A DNA stretch of 64,000 nt from Phycisphaerales bacterium (GCA_029260575.1 JAJDDB010000009.1:338394-402393), one strand, 5' to 3'. Positions 24,073 to 32,830 are shown, numbered from the stretch's first letter. Notes: a model not told the origin generated them from the letters alone. A program made the numbers and translations.

Positions 24073-25505
24073 CACTGCTGCTCCAATGCCATCGCCCGGT
24101 TCGGCAGCGTTGCAGTCAACACCAGCGCGAGCATACCCAGCAGATGCCCGTTCAGATGAAAACACTCGAACTGCGCGCCGACAATCCACACTATCAGCAC
24201 GCCAAGTGTTCCATCTACATACGGATGCGTGCGCGGATCAAGCGCGCACCGCCGGGCAATGAGCACAAGCATACCGACAAGCAGCGCAAGTCCAACAACG
24301 CCGGTCCCTGCAAGCGTGTGAAAGTACGTCGAGTGCGCGTGATCGTGGTCGAGATACAGTTCGATTCTACGTTCACCGGTGGCCAGTGCCTTTTCATAGC
24401 CGGGAAGTACATCGAGCGGCTGCTCTGCGCTGACGGCCCACTCCGCGCCTTCCAGTTCATACACCTCCGACATGCGAGCGCGTTCTAATGTCTGCTGATA
24501 CTGCGGAAGTTCCCGCATCTTTTTCGGAAACGACCCGGCACCGGCTCCGATGATCGGCGATGGCTGCCAGATGTCGATCGCCCACGACCAGAACGCAATG
24601 CGCGAGCCGGTTGATGTCCAGTACTCCTGTTCATCGACAGCAGCGCGGTATTCCGCAACTGCGCCGCCGATACGGTCATTGAGGAAACCGGACGCTGCGA
24701 ACCAGCCTGCGACAAGTGCCAGCAAACCTCCGCCGGCAAAGACAAGTGCCGCGCGCCGTGCAGATGGTGCGCGCACAAACACGACAAGCAGTACCGCAGG
24801 CACCGCAACCGCCGCTGCGATCCACGGACCTCTGCTGCCAGATGCAAGCAGTCCCGCACCCGCAGCAGCAACGCCCGCACCAGACAACAAGCGTAACCAC
24901 ATTTGCCGCGAAGTCAGCAGTGCTGAGCAGTGCCAGCACAGCGCTGCAGCGCACCATGCACCGGTCTGAATCGGCTGCACCCATCCGCCCAGACGCCCGC
25001 TGGCTCCATGTTGATAGTCAAGCAGTTCAAAGAACTGTAGGGTCTGCACAACATTCTGCGCAGCAACGCCGGCGAGTGCTGCGCCGATGTACCAGTGCAT
25101 TTTGTCAATCACCGGCCAGAGCATCAACGGCAGAGCCATTACCCGCGCCGCAGCAAGTTCATCAAGACCCTGCGCCGTATCGACAGACCACGTTGTGCTC
25201 ATCGCATACCAACCCACGAACAGCACGACCGCACCAAGCGTTGCAGAAAGCAACAGCGGGTTGTAACACCGCCATGTGTTCGGCGAGCGCAGCAGACCAT
25301 ACCCGGCCAGCAGCGCAAACGTCACAGCATTGCCTGCCGTCGAAAGCGGCAGCGTGAAACAATACGCCATGGCCAGGATTTGATGAGCGACGTTGCCGTA
25401 AGGATCGCGGTGGCGCACGTACTGCAGAGCCGATGCGATGACCTTCGGATCAGATTGCGGCGGCCAGTACGGCGGCTTCGGCAAGTCGGTGAAAAAAAGC
25501 TTCAT
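24072..25505 (-). CDS. O-antigen ligase-like membrane protein (Wzy_C family)
   Basis: Polytopic membrane protein of 477 residues with roughly ten to twelve hydrophobic helices. It belongs to the WaaL/Wzy_C group that ligates or polymerises surface polysaccharide. Family features are LLASGSRGPWIAAAVAVP, a large periplasmic loop between about residues 290 and 400 (GSRIAFWSWAIDIWQPSPIIGAGAGSF), and the HDHAHSTYFHTLAGTGVVGL segment that carries the conserved His. The start is ATG at 25505, with GAGGG 9 bases ahead; 25514 is possible. It is coupled to plsY by a one-base overlap and divergent from the sugar-kinase gene. Confidence 0.8.
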   Translation of the reverse strand: MKLFFTDLPKPPYWPPQSDPKVIASALQYVRHRDPYGNVAHQILAMAYCFTLPLSTAGNAVTFALLAGYGLLRSPNTWRCYNPLLLSATLGAVVLFVGWYAMSTTWSVDTAQGLDELAAARVMALPLMLWPVIDKMHWYIGAALAGVAAQNVVQTLQFFELLDYQHGASGRLGGWVQPIQTGAWCAAALCWHCSALLTSRQMWLRLLSGAGVAAAGAGLLASGSRGPWIAAAVAVPAVLLVVFVRAPSARRAALVFAGGGLLALVAGWFAASGFLNDRIGGAVAEYRAAVDEQEYWTSTGSRIAFWSWAIDIWQPSPIIGAGAGSFPKKMRELPQYQQTLERARMSEVYELEGAEWAVSAEQPLDVLPGYEKALATGERRIELYLDHDHAHSTYFHTLAGTGVVGLALLVGMLVLIARRCALDPRTHPYVDGTLGVLIVWIVGAQFECFHLNGHLLGMLALVLTATLPNRAMALEQQ

Positions 25506-25663
25506 ATCGCGCATCCCTCGCGCGAATGTGCGCTGCGCGCAGCCGGTCGTTGTTGGGCACGAGCGCGAAATTGGCCGCATCGCTGCATTGCCGTCATGCT
25601 ACTGGCCGCAGCAGGGCGAGACCAGCACACGTCCATTTGTCACCGTGCGAGTATGCTGGACGT

Positions 25664-26470
25664 ATGCATTCGACGCGCCATGTGCCGCCGCAGCCCGACA
25701 CTCCGTCTGTTCAACGGCGATCGTGGGCGAAGCGCCTTGTCGCAATCGCAGCTGCCGATCAGAACATTACAAACGCGCTGTGGAATGATCCCGATGCACT
25801 CATCGCCAAAGGGGCAATGCTCAAAGATGGTGATCGATGCACGCTTGTAGAGATCAGTGCAGGCGGAATCGCATTCGTTCTGAAGCGATTCAATCAACGT
25901 GGACTGCTGCACAGTGTTCTGCACGTACTCCTGCGATCGCGTGCCGGTTGGTGCTGGACAAATGGGGAGCGCGTATTGCAACTCGGATTACGCACGCCGG
26001 AACCCGTCGCTATGTTCGAAACACGCTTCGGTCCGCTGCGGCTTCGGTCATCTTTTCTGAGCGAGAAAATCGAAGGGCGCATCCTGTTCGATGTTGTCGA
26101 CGATTCGAATGTCACACCGCTGCGCCTTACAAAGCTGGCGACCGAGTTTCGCCAAATATGGAATGCGCTCGGGACTGCGCGCCTAGGCCATCGCGACATG
26201 AAGGCAACGAACTTCATCGTCGATGCGCACGATCAGATTTGGTTGATCGATCTTGATGCAATGCGCTGGTATCCGCCCGGCAGTTTGTTCGCGCGACGGC
26301 GCAGCAAAGACCTCGCGCGCTTCATGAAGAACTGGCGCGACCACCCAGTAGCGGCGGCGGCGTTCCGTGATGCGCTCGATACTGCCTGCCTGCCCGCTGG
26401 CGAATCATCCACAGAAACAGCGGCGCCCGGCGAAGCGTCACCCGCCACGACTGATCGCAATAGATTCTGA
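25664..26470 (+). CDS. KdkA-like lipopolysaccharide sugar kinase
   Basis: A 268-residue protein of the small bacterial LPS-kinase group (KdkA/InaA-like, protein-kinase fold). Visible kinase elements are FVLKRFNQRG (ATP-anchoring Lys), LGHRDMKATNFIVD (catalytic loop) and IWLIDLDAMRWY (metal-binding Asp). It probably phosphorylates Kdo or heptose of the LPS core. The C-terminal 50 residues (from about DLARFMKNW) are encoded over the end of the convergent WaaP-like gene, a 149-base antisense overlap. The last 27 or so look like unconstrained read-through (ESSTETAAPGEASPATTD). The start at 25664 lacks a strong Shine-Dalgarno. Confidence 0.75.
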   Translation: MHSTRHVPPQPDTPSVQRRSWAKRLVAIAAADQNITNALWNDPDALIAKGAMLKDGDRCTLVEISAGGIAFVLKRFNQRGLLHSVLHVLLRSRAGWCWTNGERVLQLGLRTPEPVAMFETRFGPLRLRSSFLSEKIEGRILFDVVDDSNVTPLRLTKLATEFRQIWNALGTARLGHRDMKATNFIVDAHDQIWLIDLDAMRWYPPGSLFARRRSKDLARFMKNWRDHPVAAAAFRDALDTACLPAGESSTETAAPGEASPATTDRNRF

Positions 26471-27179
26471 GAAAGCGCAGCCAGTCCCGCCTGGTATATC
26501 CCGCATTTAGCGATGAAAACAGCAGGCCGGAGAGATCCTTGATGATCCATCGCCGAGGCGTGCGCGTGCGAATCTGCGTCCGGTGTAGGTCAATCACATG
26601 CAGATTCAGTGGATCGCCCGGCGTCCATGCGCTCCAGTCGCGAATCGGCAGCATGAAGTGGCACAAATAAAAATCGCGATGGTTCACGCCATTGGTATGC
26701 AGCGTGCGCGAAATGCCCGCAACATCGCGCAGCACCGCCCGCTGCAGTTGCACGCGCGCATTGCTCGTTCGGCCACCCCAGTCGATCGTCAATTCATCAA
26801 GATGTATGAAACCTTCAAGCGCTTCTGTGAGCAGAAATGACTCGATACGCGCGGGGTTTCGGCCGCGCACACCCCAGCCGGCAATCGGCGTCGTCGCAAT
26901 TCCAAGCTGCTGGCACTTTCGTATTGCGGCAACCTCCGGCCGGGCGGTAATCACCGGCACGCGCCCGCGCAGTGCATCTTTCAATATCTCTCGCCACCCC
27001 GGATGTCGATGCACTTTCAGAAAATACGCCCGGCCGTCAAGCTCGATGCGCATCGTGCGGCGATGTTTGTGCTGGCGATATGTCTCGCCGGTCAACGCAA
27101 GAATGTGATCGAATGCATCATCGCCTGCAATCACGGCGCGCAGATGCTCATTTAATTCAATCTGTTCACCGCCAGCCAT
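26322..27179 (-). CDS. waaP: WaaP/RfaP-type LPS core heptose kinase
   Basis: A 285-residue kinase that by homology phosphorylates heptose I of the LPS inner core. Features are YFLKVHRHPGWREILKD with the ATP-binding Lys, VITARPEVAAIRKCQQLGIATTPIAGWG, the catalytic loop GVNHRDFYLCHFML and LHVIDLHRTQIRTRTPRRWIIKDLSGLLFSS. All are typical of RfaP. Its last 48 residues (WRVTLRRAPLFLWMIRQRAGRQYR) still look family-like, so this gene, rather than the opposing kinase, probably owns the 149-base overlap. It lies 63 bases downstream of the heptosyltransferase gene. Confidence 0.85.
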   Translation of the reverse strand: MAGGEQIELNEHLRAVIAGDDAFDHILALTGETYRQHKHRRTMRIELDGRAYFLKVHRHPGWREILKDALRGRVPVITARPEVAAIRKCQQLGIATTPIAGWGVRGRNPARIESFLLTEALEGFIHLDELTIDWGGRTSNARVQLQRAVLRDVAGISRTLHTNGVNHRDFYLCHFMLPIRDWSAWTPGDPLNLHVIDLHRTQIRTRTPRRWIIKDLSGLLFSSLNAGYTRRDWLRFLRIYCDQSWRVTLRRAPLFLWMIRQRAGRQYRAHHGTPPPLLGGRASSS

Positions 27180-27242
27180 GGCGAAGAGTCTAGCGATTCA
27201 AGTCGGCAATCGCCGAAACGCCGAAAAGTCAAAACGCTGACA

Positions 27243-28289
27243 TCAATTCAACGACGGGGCACGTGTCCGCGCCGCGGCAACGACATCGCTGACCCTGATG
27301 CGATCAATCGCGCACAAATCCGCATGTTGATCGGCAATCATCTCGCCCGGCAGGAACGGCTCAGCCAGCAGCAATTGTTCACGTGCGCCGGTCAACGTCG
27401 TCCAGCGATGATCCGTCGGGCCGAACAGTGCGACGGTGGGAGTGCCAAGCGCTGCAGCAATGTGCCGCGGGCCGGTGTCATTGGTGATCAACAGCGCCGC
27501 TCGTTTGAGGACAGATTTCAATGAGCCGAGCGTGACACCTCGCGCTGCAAGATCGATGATGGGGGTCTTTGCGGCTCCAAGCAATTCATCGAGTGTCGCG
27601 CGCTCGGATGGCGCGCCGGTAATAGCAATCTGTACGTCGGATTGCTTGGCCAAAGTATCAGCGGTTTTCGCAAACAGCGCCGCCGGCCAGCGTTTGTTCG
27701 CACGCACACCGCCGGCATTGAGCACAACCAGATGTCGCTGTGTGTCTACATCATGTAACAACTTATCAGCCGCGGCTTCTTGGGCTGCTGTCGTGTGCAA
27801 TTCAAGCGTCGCATCTACTGCAGCGGGATCTATGCCGAGCGCAACCGCAGCAAGGTGCAGGTAATACAACACAGTCGAAACCGGCAGTTTGGTTTTCTCG
27901 ACCGGCACACGACTGGTCAGCAGGAATCCGCGCCCATCGCGATCGTATCCGATTCGGTTCGGCCGACCGCTCAGCCGTGCAGCAAGCCCCGCACGAAAAC
28001 TGTTCGGCAGCAGCAGCACAGCACCCGGTTTCTGCACGCGGATTGCCGACGCCAACCGAAACACACCCGCGCCTCCCCTCATTCGACACGGAATAACTTG
28101 TGAGACCCATTGGCATCCGTCTAAGAGATGTTCCTGCCCCGGCCGAACGATCGTGACGATTGATGCATCAGGGCGGTGCTGTTTGACAGCTCGCAGGACC
28201 GGCGTGGCCATGACCGTGTCACCAACCCAGGATGGCATGACGATCACAATGCGGTCAAGATGTGCCGGCACCAGCGCGGTCATATGCAC
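27243..28289 (-). CDS. waaF: lipopolysaccharide heptosyltransferase (GT9, WaaF-like)
   Basis: Glycosyltransferase family 9 enzyme of 348 residues that adds L-glycero-D-manno-heptose to the LPS core. The N-terminal VIVMPSWVGDTVMATPVLRAVK, the middle LLLPNSFRAGLAARLSGRPNRIGYD and the C-terminal donor site LITNDTGPRHIAAALGTPTVALFGPTDHRWT are diagnostic of WaaF/WaaC. The start is GTG at 28289, with GGAG 6 bases ahead; the ATG at 28283 is in frame. Together with the WaaP-like kinase and the heptose-bisphosphate phosphatase it indicates a heptose-containing LPS core in this organism. Confidence 0.88.
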   Translation of the reverse strand: MHMTALVPAHLDRIVIVMPSWVGDTVMATPVLRAVKQHRPDASIVTIVRPGQEHLLDGCQWVSQVIPCRMRGGAGVFRLASAIRVQKPGAVLLLPNSFRAGLAARLSGRPNRIGYDRDGRGFLLTSRVPVEKTKLPVSTVLYYLHLAAVALGIDPAAVDATLELHTTAAQEAAADKLLHDVDTQRHLVVLNAGGVRANKRWPAALFAKTADTLAKQSDVQIAITGAPSERATLDELLGAAKTPIIDLAARGVTLGSLKSVLKRAALLITNDTGPRHIAAALGTPTVALFGPTDHRWTTLTGAREQLLLAEPFLPGEMIADQHADLCAIDRIRVSDVVAAARTRAPSLN

Positions 28290-28317
28290 AGACTACTCCA
28301 GCCGATCGTATGTGTGA

Positions 28318-28806
28318 TCATCCAGGATCGGTTTTCGGCTCGGCTACGACGGCAATATCCTGCCACTCCAGCCAATGCTCGTTCAATTCGATCGCGCCGT
28401 GGCGACGATAGAACCTGCGTGCTCTTGTGTTTGTTGGCTCAACATCCACACAGATGCGCTGTGCGCTGTGTTGCTGAAACCAGCGTGCGAGATGCCCAAG
28501 CAATTCCGACGCAACGCCAAGACCTCGATGCTCGGCTGCAATATGAATCCACTGCAATTCGCCATCGCAATCGAAGCGGCGCGTCAAGTGACCAGCGATA
28601 TACCCGACGCAGTCCGATCCACACTCGGCAACGATCAGAATGCGCGGCTCGAGCGCCCATTGTGGATGATGCGTGCCGCGCAAATATCCCTCAATGCGCT
28701 GCTTGTAATAATTTTCGTTGTCATCGCCATCACTACGGAGCCGTGCAACTACCTCAGCATCTTCCGGGTGTGCAATCCTGTACGTCACGCAAGACATCGC
28801 AGGCAA
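28318..28806 (-). CDS. GNAT-family N-acetyltransferase
   Basis: A GCN5-related acetyltransferase of about 160 residues. The acetyl-CoA binding motif A is visible as LQWIHIAAEHRGLGVASELLGHLARWF, followed by motif B (ICVDVEPTNTRARRFYRRHGAIEL). The substrate is unknown. The start may be the ATG at 28806 or 28797. It ends 29 bases before the heptosyltransferase gene and starts 4 bases after the DUF1801 gene's stop on the same strand, so all three are probably co-transcribed. Confidence 0.82.
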   Translation of the reverse strand: MPAMSCVTYRIAHPEDAEVVARLRSDGDDNENYYKQRIEGYLRGTHHPQWALEPRILIVAECGSDCVGYIAGHLTRRFDCDGELQWIHIAAEHRGLGVASELLGHLARWFQQHSAQRICVDVEPTNTRARRFYRRHGAIELNEHWLEWQDIAVVAEPKTDPG

Positions 28807-28809
28807 TTG

Positions 28810-29235
28810 TCATTTCTTCTTCTTGTCATATTTGCGCACAGAAGCAACGGACTGTTCAATCAGGACCCGCAGCACATCCATATCCACATCTTCGAGCTTG
28901 TTGATGTACAGACACGACTTGCCTGTCTTGTGTTTGCCGAGTTTCTTCAGAAGCGAGTCGTACCTGGAAAACCCAGCCATGATGTACAGCGACAGGTTTG
29001 TCTTGCGTGGCGAAAATCCGGTGAGAAACCAGTCACCTTCTCTGCCGGAGTCGTAGACATAATGATATGTCCCGAATCCAACAATGGCGTCGCCCCACAT
29101 CTCCGCCTTCTCGCCGGTGATGTCCTTCATCAATTTCAACACAGCCTTGGCATCTCTACGCCGTCCGTCATGCTCGACGCTGTCGATGAATGTCGTCACG
29201 CTCTGTTTGTTGCGCTTCGTCTTCAATTCTGCCAT
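28810..29235 (-). CDS. DUF1801-domain protein
   Basis: A 141-residue soluble protein of the DUF1801 family. Typical segments are KQSVTTFIDSVEHDGRRRDAKAVLKLMKDITGEKAEMWGDAIVGFGTYHYVY, DWFLTGFSPRKTNLSLYIMAGF and LLKKLGKHKTGKSCLYINKLEDVD. The YdhG-like fold is known; the biochemical role is not. It ends in a Lys-rich tail (KYDKKKK). The start at 29235 excludes the upstream open frame, which lies antisense to membrane sequence of the neighbouring gene's end. It sits between the HAD phosphatase and GNAT genes on the same strand. Confidence 0.85.
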   Translation of the reverse strand: MAELKTKRNKQSVTTFIDSVEHDGRRRDAKAVLKLMKDITGEKAEMWGDAIVGFGTYHYVYDSGREGDWFLTGFSPRKTNLSLYIMAGFSRYDSLLKKLGKHKTGKSCLYINKLEDVDMDVLRVLIEQSVASVRKYDKKKK

Positions 29236-29255
29236 GTGTTGCTCACTTGAACGAC

Positions 29256-30200
29256 CTACGACCGTTGATCCACCAGCAGAAGCGTCACCGTGAACATCTG
29301 CATCAGGATCGCAAAGCCGACCCAGCTCATCAACGCCGTGGAATTTGACAACTGCAATAGCCCGAGCAAGGCGAACAGAAGCGCAAGCAACTGGCATATG
29401 CCTGCAGCCATTTTCAGCGGCGTGAACTCCGCCTTGCGCTGCCGGGTTGTGCGCAACTCTTCGGTCAGCTCGATCATCGTTCGCCGAACCTGCTCCATTG
29501 AATCACTCGGCATCGGATTCGCAGCAGCCGCAGTTGCTGTCGCAGCCCGCTTTTTCGCACGCGGCATCGTCTTGGGTCCGCTTGCATGCGCCGCGGCACC
29601 ATTTGGCAGCGGCCGTTCATCAGCCGTCTGCTTCAAAATCACCTGCACCGCACCAGCAAACTCAGCGGCAGATGCAGTCGGCTTACTCTCGCGGATCATC
29701 TGTTCATCAGCACTCAGCACGATCGTTCGACACCCAGCGGTGCGCCCAGCCTGCACATCGCGCGGCTGATCGCCGATCACCCAACTCGCGCCGAGATCAA
29801 TGTCCAGATCGCGGGCTGCCTGCAAAAGCATGCCCGGATGCGGCTTGCGCCACGGATGATCTCTGCGGTATTCCTCGACATCGCCTTCGGGGTGGTACGG
29901 ACAGTAGTAGAACCGGTCAATCAACGGCCGCTGCTTCGTTGCTTGCTCCACCTCGGTTGCAATGCGCTGATTGACCGCATCCACATCTGCTTCGGTATAC
30001 CTGCCGCGCGCAACGCCGCCCTGGTTGGTGATGACGACGAGGCGATAGCCAGCCACGCGAAGAGCTTTGAGCCCCTCAGCGACGCCGTCCTTCAGACGAA
30101 CCTCATCCGGATCGCCAAGGTCGCCATCGTTGTGGATCAGAGTATTGTCACGATCAAGGAAGACTGCGGCATCCACTATGCCAAAGGATAGCACCGTCAC
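29256..30200 (-). CDS. gmhB: heptose-bisphosphate phosphatase-like HAD protein with membrane tail
   Basis: N-terminal HAD-IIIA phosphatase (about residues 9-180) like GmhB, which removes the 7-phosphate from heptose bisphosphate for LPS heptose synthesis. Motifs: AVFLDRDNTL, VVITNQGGVARG, YCPYHPEG ... RRDHPWRKPHPGML and WVIGDQPRDVQAG. The second zinc-binding Cys pair of E. coli GmhB is absent (DHPWRKP). After a Lys/Ala-rich linker the protein adds a helical segment and two hydrophobic helices (GICQLLALLFALLGLL, LMSWVGFAILMQMFTVTLLLV), so it is membrane-anchored, which is unusual for this enzyme. The start could be GTG at 30200 or GTG at 30176 (MDAAVFLDRD). Confidence 0.78.
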   Translation of the reverse strand: MTVLSFGIVDAAVFLDRDNTLIHNDGDLGDPDEVRLKDGVAEGLKALRVAGYRLVVITNQGGVARGRYTEADVDAVNQRIATEVEQATKQRPLIDRFYYCPYHPEGDVEEYRRDHPWRKPHPGMLLQAARDLDIDLGASWVIGDQPRDVQAGRTAGCRTIVLSADEQMIRESKPTASAAEFAGAVQVILKQTADERPLPNGAAAHASGPKTMPRAKKRAATATAAAANPMPSDSMEQVRRTMIELTEELRTTRQRKAEFTPLKMAAGICQLLALLFALLGLLQLSNSTALMSWVGFAILMQMFTVTLLLVDQRS

Positions 30201-30301
30201 CCGTCGGCGGTCGATTCGCGAGCTATCGGACCTGCCACGTCGCTTGCGAAGCCGCGCCAGAATCTCTCAACCGGCCACTCAAAATGCGGGTTGTCGACGT
30301 T

Positions 30302-31453
30302 TCAATACGTTGACCTGTCGCCGAGGCACGTGCGCACCGACCGAGCGACATCCAGCAGCGGTTCATCCATCGGCACAGTACGCTGCTTGTTGGCGACGTT
30401 GAGTATCCCCGCAGCGCCGAGTTTGCCGTCGCGCATCACAACGATCTGGTTGACATGCCCGGCCATGAGCATGTCCATCGCGCGGTGGCCAAATAGCGAC
30501 GCCAGCACGCGATCACGAGGTACCGGGTCACCACCTCGAACAATGTGGCCGAGCACATTGAAGCGCGTCTCGATTTTTGCACGTTCTTTGATGAGCGTTG
30601 CGACATGTTCCCCAATGCCGCCCAGCCGCACCGGCTCGGGACTTGTCTCATCGCGCGTGGCAACGATTTGCTGTCCACCGGCCGGCCGCGCGCCTTCGGC
30701 GCACGCCACGATCGAAAACCCGCGCCCGTGAGATTGGCGCGACAGTACGAAGTCGCAGATGGCGTCAATCTCAAACGGAATCTCAGGAATCAGAATAACA
30801 TCCGCACCTGAAGCAATCCCACTGTGCAGCGCAAGCCACCCTGCATTGCGGCCCATGATCTCGCAGACCATCACCCGATGGTGACTCGCTGCGGTGGAAT
30901 GCAAGCGATCAAGGCAACGCGTTGCAGTGTCCGATGCGGTAATAAACCCGAACGTAATGTCTGTGCCCACAATATCGTTGTCGATCGTCTTGGGTACGCC
31001 GACGCATGGCACGCCCGCTTCAATAAGCGGTGCAGTACATGTCATCGTGCCGTCGCCGCCGACGACAACCAGAGCATCAAGTTGATGCTCTTCGACTGTG
31101 CGCAGGCAATCATTTGTGCGGTTTTCAATGCGCGGCTGGTTGTTTTCGTCGTAGCCCGTGAAGTAGTGTGTCGGCGACACTTTATTGTTACTGCCGAGAA
31201 TCGTTCCGCCTCGCGTCAGAATTCCCGAGACATGCATGCTCGAAAGTTCACCCACGCGGCCTTCAATCAGCCCAAGGTAGCCGTCTTCAATGCCGAAGAC
31301 GCGCACGTTGTGCTGATAGATGGCGGTCTTTGTGATCGCGCGAATAACAGCGTTCAGCCCCGGGCAGTCGCCGCCGCCGGTCAACACACCAATGCGCCGC
31401 ACCTTCAGGTTCGGCATCGATGTCAGAACAGTATTCATTGCAGTCGTCGTCAT
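30302..31453 (-). CDS. pfkA: 6-phosphofructokinase (G104/K124 type)
   Basis: Phosphorylates fructose 6-phosphate in glycolysis. The 383-residue protein has RRIGVLTGGGDCPGLNAVIRAI at the ATP site, VVGGDGTM, the catalytic PKTIDNDIVGTD and ASHHRVMVCEIMGRNAGWLAL. In E. coli numbering, residue 104 is Gly (GGDG), as in ATP-dependent enzymes, whereas position 124 is Lys (PKTIDND), as in pyrophosphate enzymes. This combination is known from group III, usually ATP-dependent, PFKs. The start is ATG at 31453 or 31438. It is followed by the HAD phosphatase gene after about 100 bases. Confidence 0.92.
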   Translation of the reverse strand: MTTTAMNTVLTSMPNLKVRRIGVLTGGGDCPGLNAVIRAITKTAIYQHNVRVFGIEDGYLGLIEGRVGELSSMHVSGILTRGGTILGSNNKVSPTHYFTGYDENNQPRIENRTNDCLRTVEEHQLDALVVVGGDGTMTCTAPLIEAGVPCVGVPKTIDNDIVGTDITFGFITASDTATRCLDRLHSTAASHHRVMVCEIMGRNAGWLALHSGIASGADVILIPEIPFEIDAICDFVLSRQSHGRGFSIVACAEGARPAGGQQIVATRDETSPEPVRLGGIGEHVATLIKERAKIETRFNVLGHIVRGGDPVPRDRVLASLFGHRAMDMLMAGHVNQIVVMRDGKLGAAGILNVANKQRTVPMDEPLLDVARSVRTCLGDRSTY

Positions 31454-31477
31454 TGAAGTAATGCGCCTGCAAGGTTT

Positions 31478-31508
31478 TCACCACGGCCGGCCACCGAGAA
31501 CCACGGAG
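31478..31508. repeat. CCACGGAGAA-type imperfect tandem repeat
   Basis: Three adjacent degenerate 8-10-base units (CCACGGCCGG, CCACCGAGAA, CCACGGAG) lie in the 133-base gap between the SDR and PFK genes. Similar ACCACGGAG strings are widespread intergenic repeats in environmental bacterial genomes. Confidence 0.35.
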
Positions 31509-31586
31509 CACTGCGAATTGAAAAAGATGTTTTTCGTGAAGTCATGCTTGGCTGTTCGGCTTTCCAGCTATTTGGCTTTCAAAGTT

Positions 31587-32354
31587 TTATCGCGGTTGCC
31601 GCGTCGGGCGAATCAGAATTTCATTTACATTGACATGTGGGGGTGCTTCCAGTGCATACAGAATCGAATCTGCGATATCTTCACTCGTCAGCGGCTCGCC
31701 AATCGAATTGATGTACATCTGCATGCCTATGCGCGTCTGTTCGTGGTGTATTGAACCCTGCAGTTCCGTCTCCACCACGCCGGGTGCGATGGTTGTCACT
31801 CGAATGCGGTTGCCGTCTTTCGCGCCTTGTTCTGCAAGCTCGCCGCGCAAGCCCTCGGAGATCACATGCACCGCATGTTTGGTGCCGCAGTACACAGCTC
31901 CATTTGGAAACACTCGCCGCCCTGCCACCGAACTGACATTGACAATATGCCCGATTTTCTGCTCGAGCATGATCGGCAGCGTACACCCGATGCCGTATAG
32001 CAACCCCTTGACGTTGACATCAATCATCTGATCCCACTCGTCCATACGGCATTCAGCAAGCGGAGCCAGCGGCATTATGCCGGCATTGTTGATGAGAACA
32101 TCAACCCGGCCGAAATGTTTGATCGCCGTGTCGATGACTCCCTGCACCTGCGCCCGATCAGTCACATCACACGGAGCTGTCACAGCATGCCCGCCTTCTT
32201 TGACAATCAGATTGACGAGCGCATCCAGACGATCTGCACGTCGAGCTGCGACAACAACGCGTGCTGATCTGCGTCCAAGTGCTCTGGCAGTTGCTTCGCC
32301 GATGCCGCTGCTGGCGCCGGTGATGATGATGACTTGTTCGGACAATACGGACAT
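31587..32354 (-). CDS. short-chain dehydrogenase/reductase
   Basis: Classical SDR of about 255 residues. It shows TGASSGIGEATA (cofactor loop), NNAGIMPLAPL, NVSSVAGRRVF (catalytic Ser region), YCGTKHAVHVISEGLR (YxxxK) and the PGVVETEL segment typical of the YdfG/serine-dehydrogenase-like group that acts on 3-hydroxy acids or aldehydes. ARRADRLD after strand 2 suggests NADP preference. The start is ATG at 32354, with GGGG just upstream. It is not linked to the SDR at 15600; identity between them is limited to the family motifs. Confidence 0.88.
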   Translation of the reverse strand: MSVLSEQVIIITGASSGIGEATARALGRRSARVVVAARRADRLDALVNLIVKEGGHAVTAPCDVTDRAQVQGVIDTAIKHFGRVDVLINNAGIMPLAPLAECRMDEWDQMIDVNVKGLLYGIGCTLPIMLEQKIGHIVNVSSVAGRRVFPNGAVYCGTKHAVHVISEGLRGELAEQGAKDGNRIRVTTIAPGVVETELQGSIHHEQTRIGMQMYINSIGEPLTSEDIADSILYALEAPPHVNVNEILIRPTRQPR

Positions 32355-32534
32355 ACCCCGCATGGTAGCAGGGCGTGAGTACGCCTTCTGAATGCGTATT
32401 GATTTCGACCAATGCCCCGGGAGTGCCTTCCCGATGCTTTGGTCACGCGCGCACATACTTCAACGGCCTACCGGCGCCAGCCGGCGCGCTCGCCGCGGCT
32501 ATACATTTACATGCTGTCCTCAGTCCTCTGCTTC

Positions 32535-32813
32535 CTACCCGCCCGACACCGCCTGCATGATCGTCAGCCGATCACCATCGCCCACCGGCACATCGGGCGT
32601 ATCCATCCACCGTGTGTTCGTGTCGTTATGAAAACACAATACGTGTTCGCGCAGGCTGCCGGATTCATCAAACAGGTGTACTTGCATTGCGGGATGTTTC
32701 GCAGTCAATTGCCCCAGCGCGCCGCGCAAAGAATCCGCCTCCACAGCCACAGTTGACTGATCATCCGCAAAGCGGTGCAGCAGCGTCGGAAGTTCAATGG
32801 TGACATGTGCCAT
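32535..32813 (-). CDS. MoaD/ThiS-family sulfur-carrier protein
   Basis: A 92-residue ubiquitin-fold protein. It has the beta-grasp pattern (MAHVTIELPTLLHRFA ... VAVEADSLRGALGQLTAKHPAM) and ends in VSGG, the C-terminal Gly-Gly needed for adenylation and thiocarboxylation. It is a MoaD/ThiS-like sulfur carrier, but no moaE, thiG or other cofactor genes are nearby. It lies 17 bases after the BNR-repeat protein gene on the same strand, so the two probably form an operon. ATG at 32813 is the preferred start; a TTG at 32834 is also in frame. Confidence 0.8.
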   Translation of the reverse strand: MAHVTIELPTLLHRFADDQSTVAVEADSLRGALGQLTAKHPAMQVHLFDESGSLREHVLCFHNDTNTRWMDTPDVPVGDGDRLTIMQAVSGG

Positions 32814-32830
32814 GCTCAGAAGTTCGCCGG

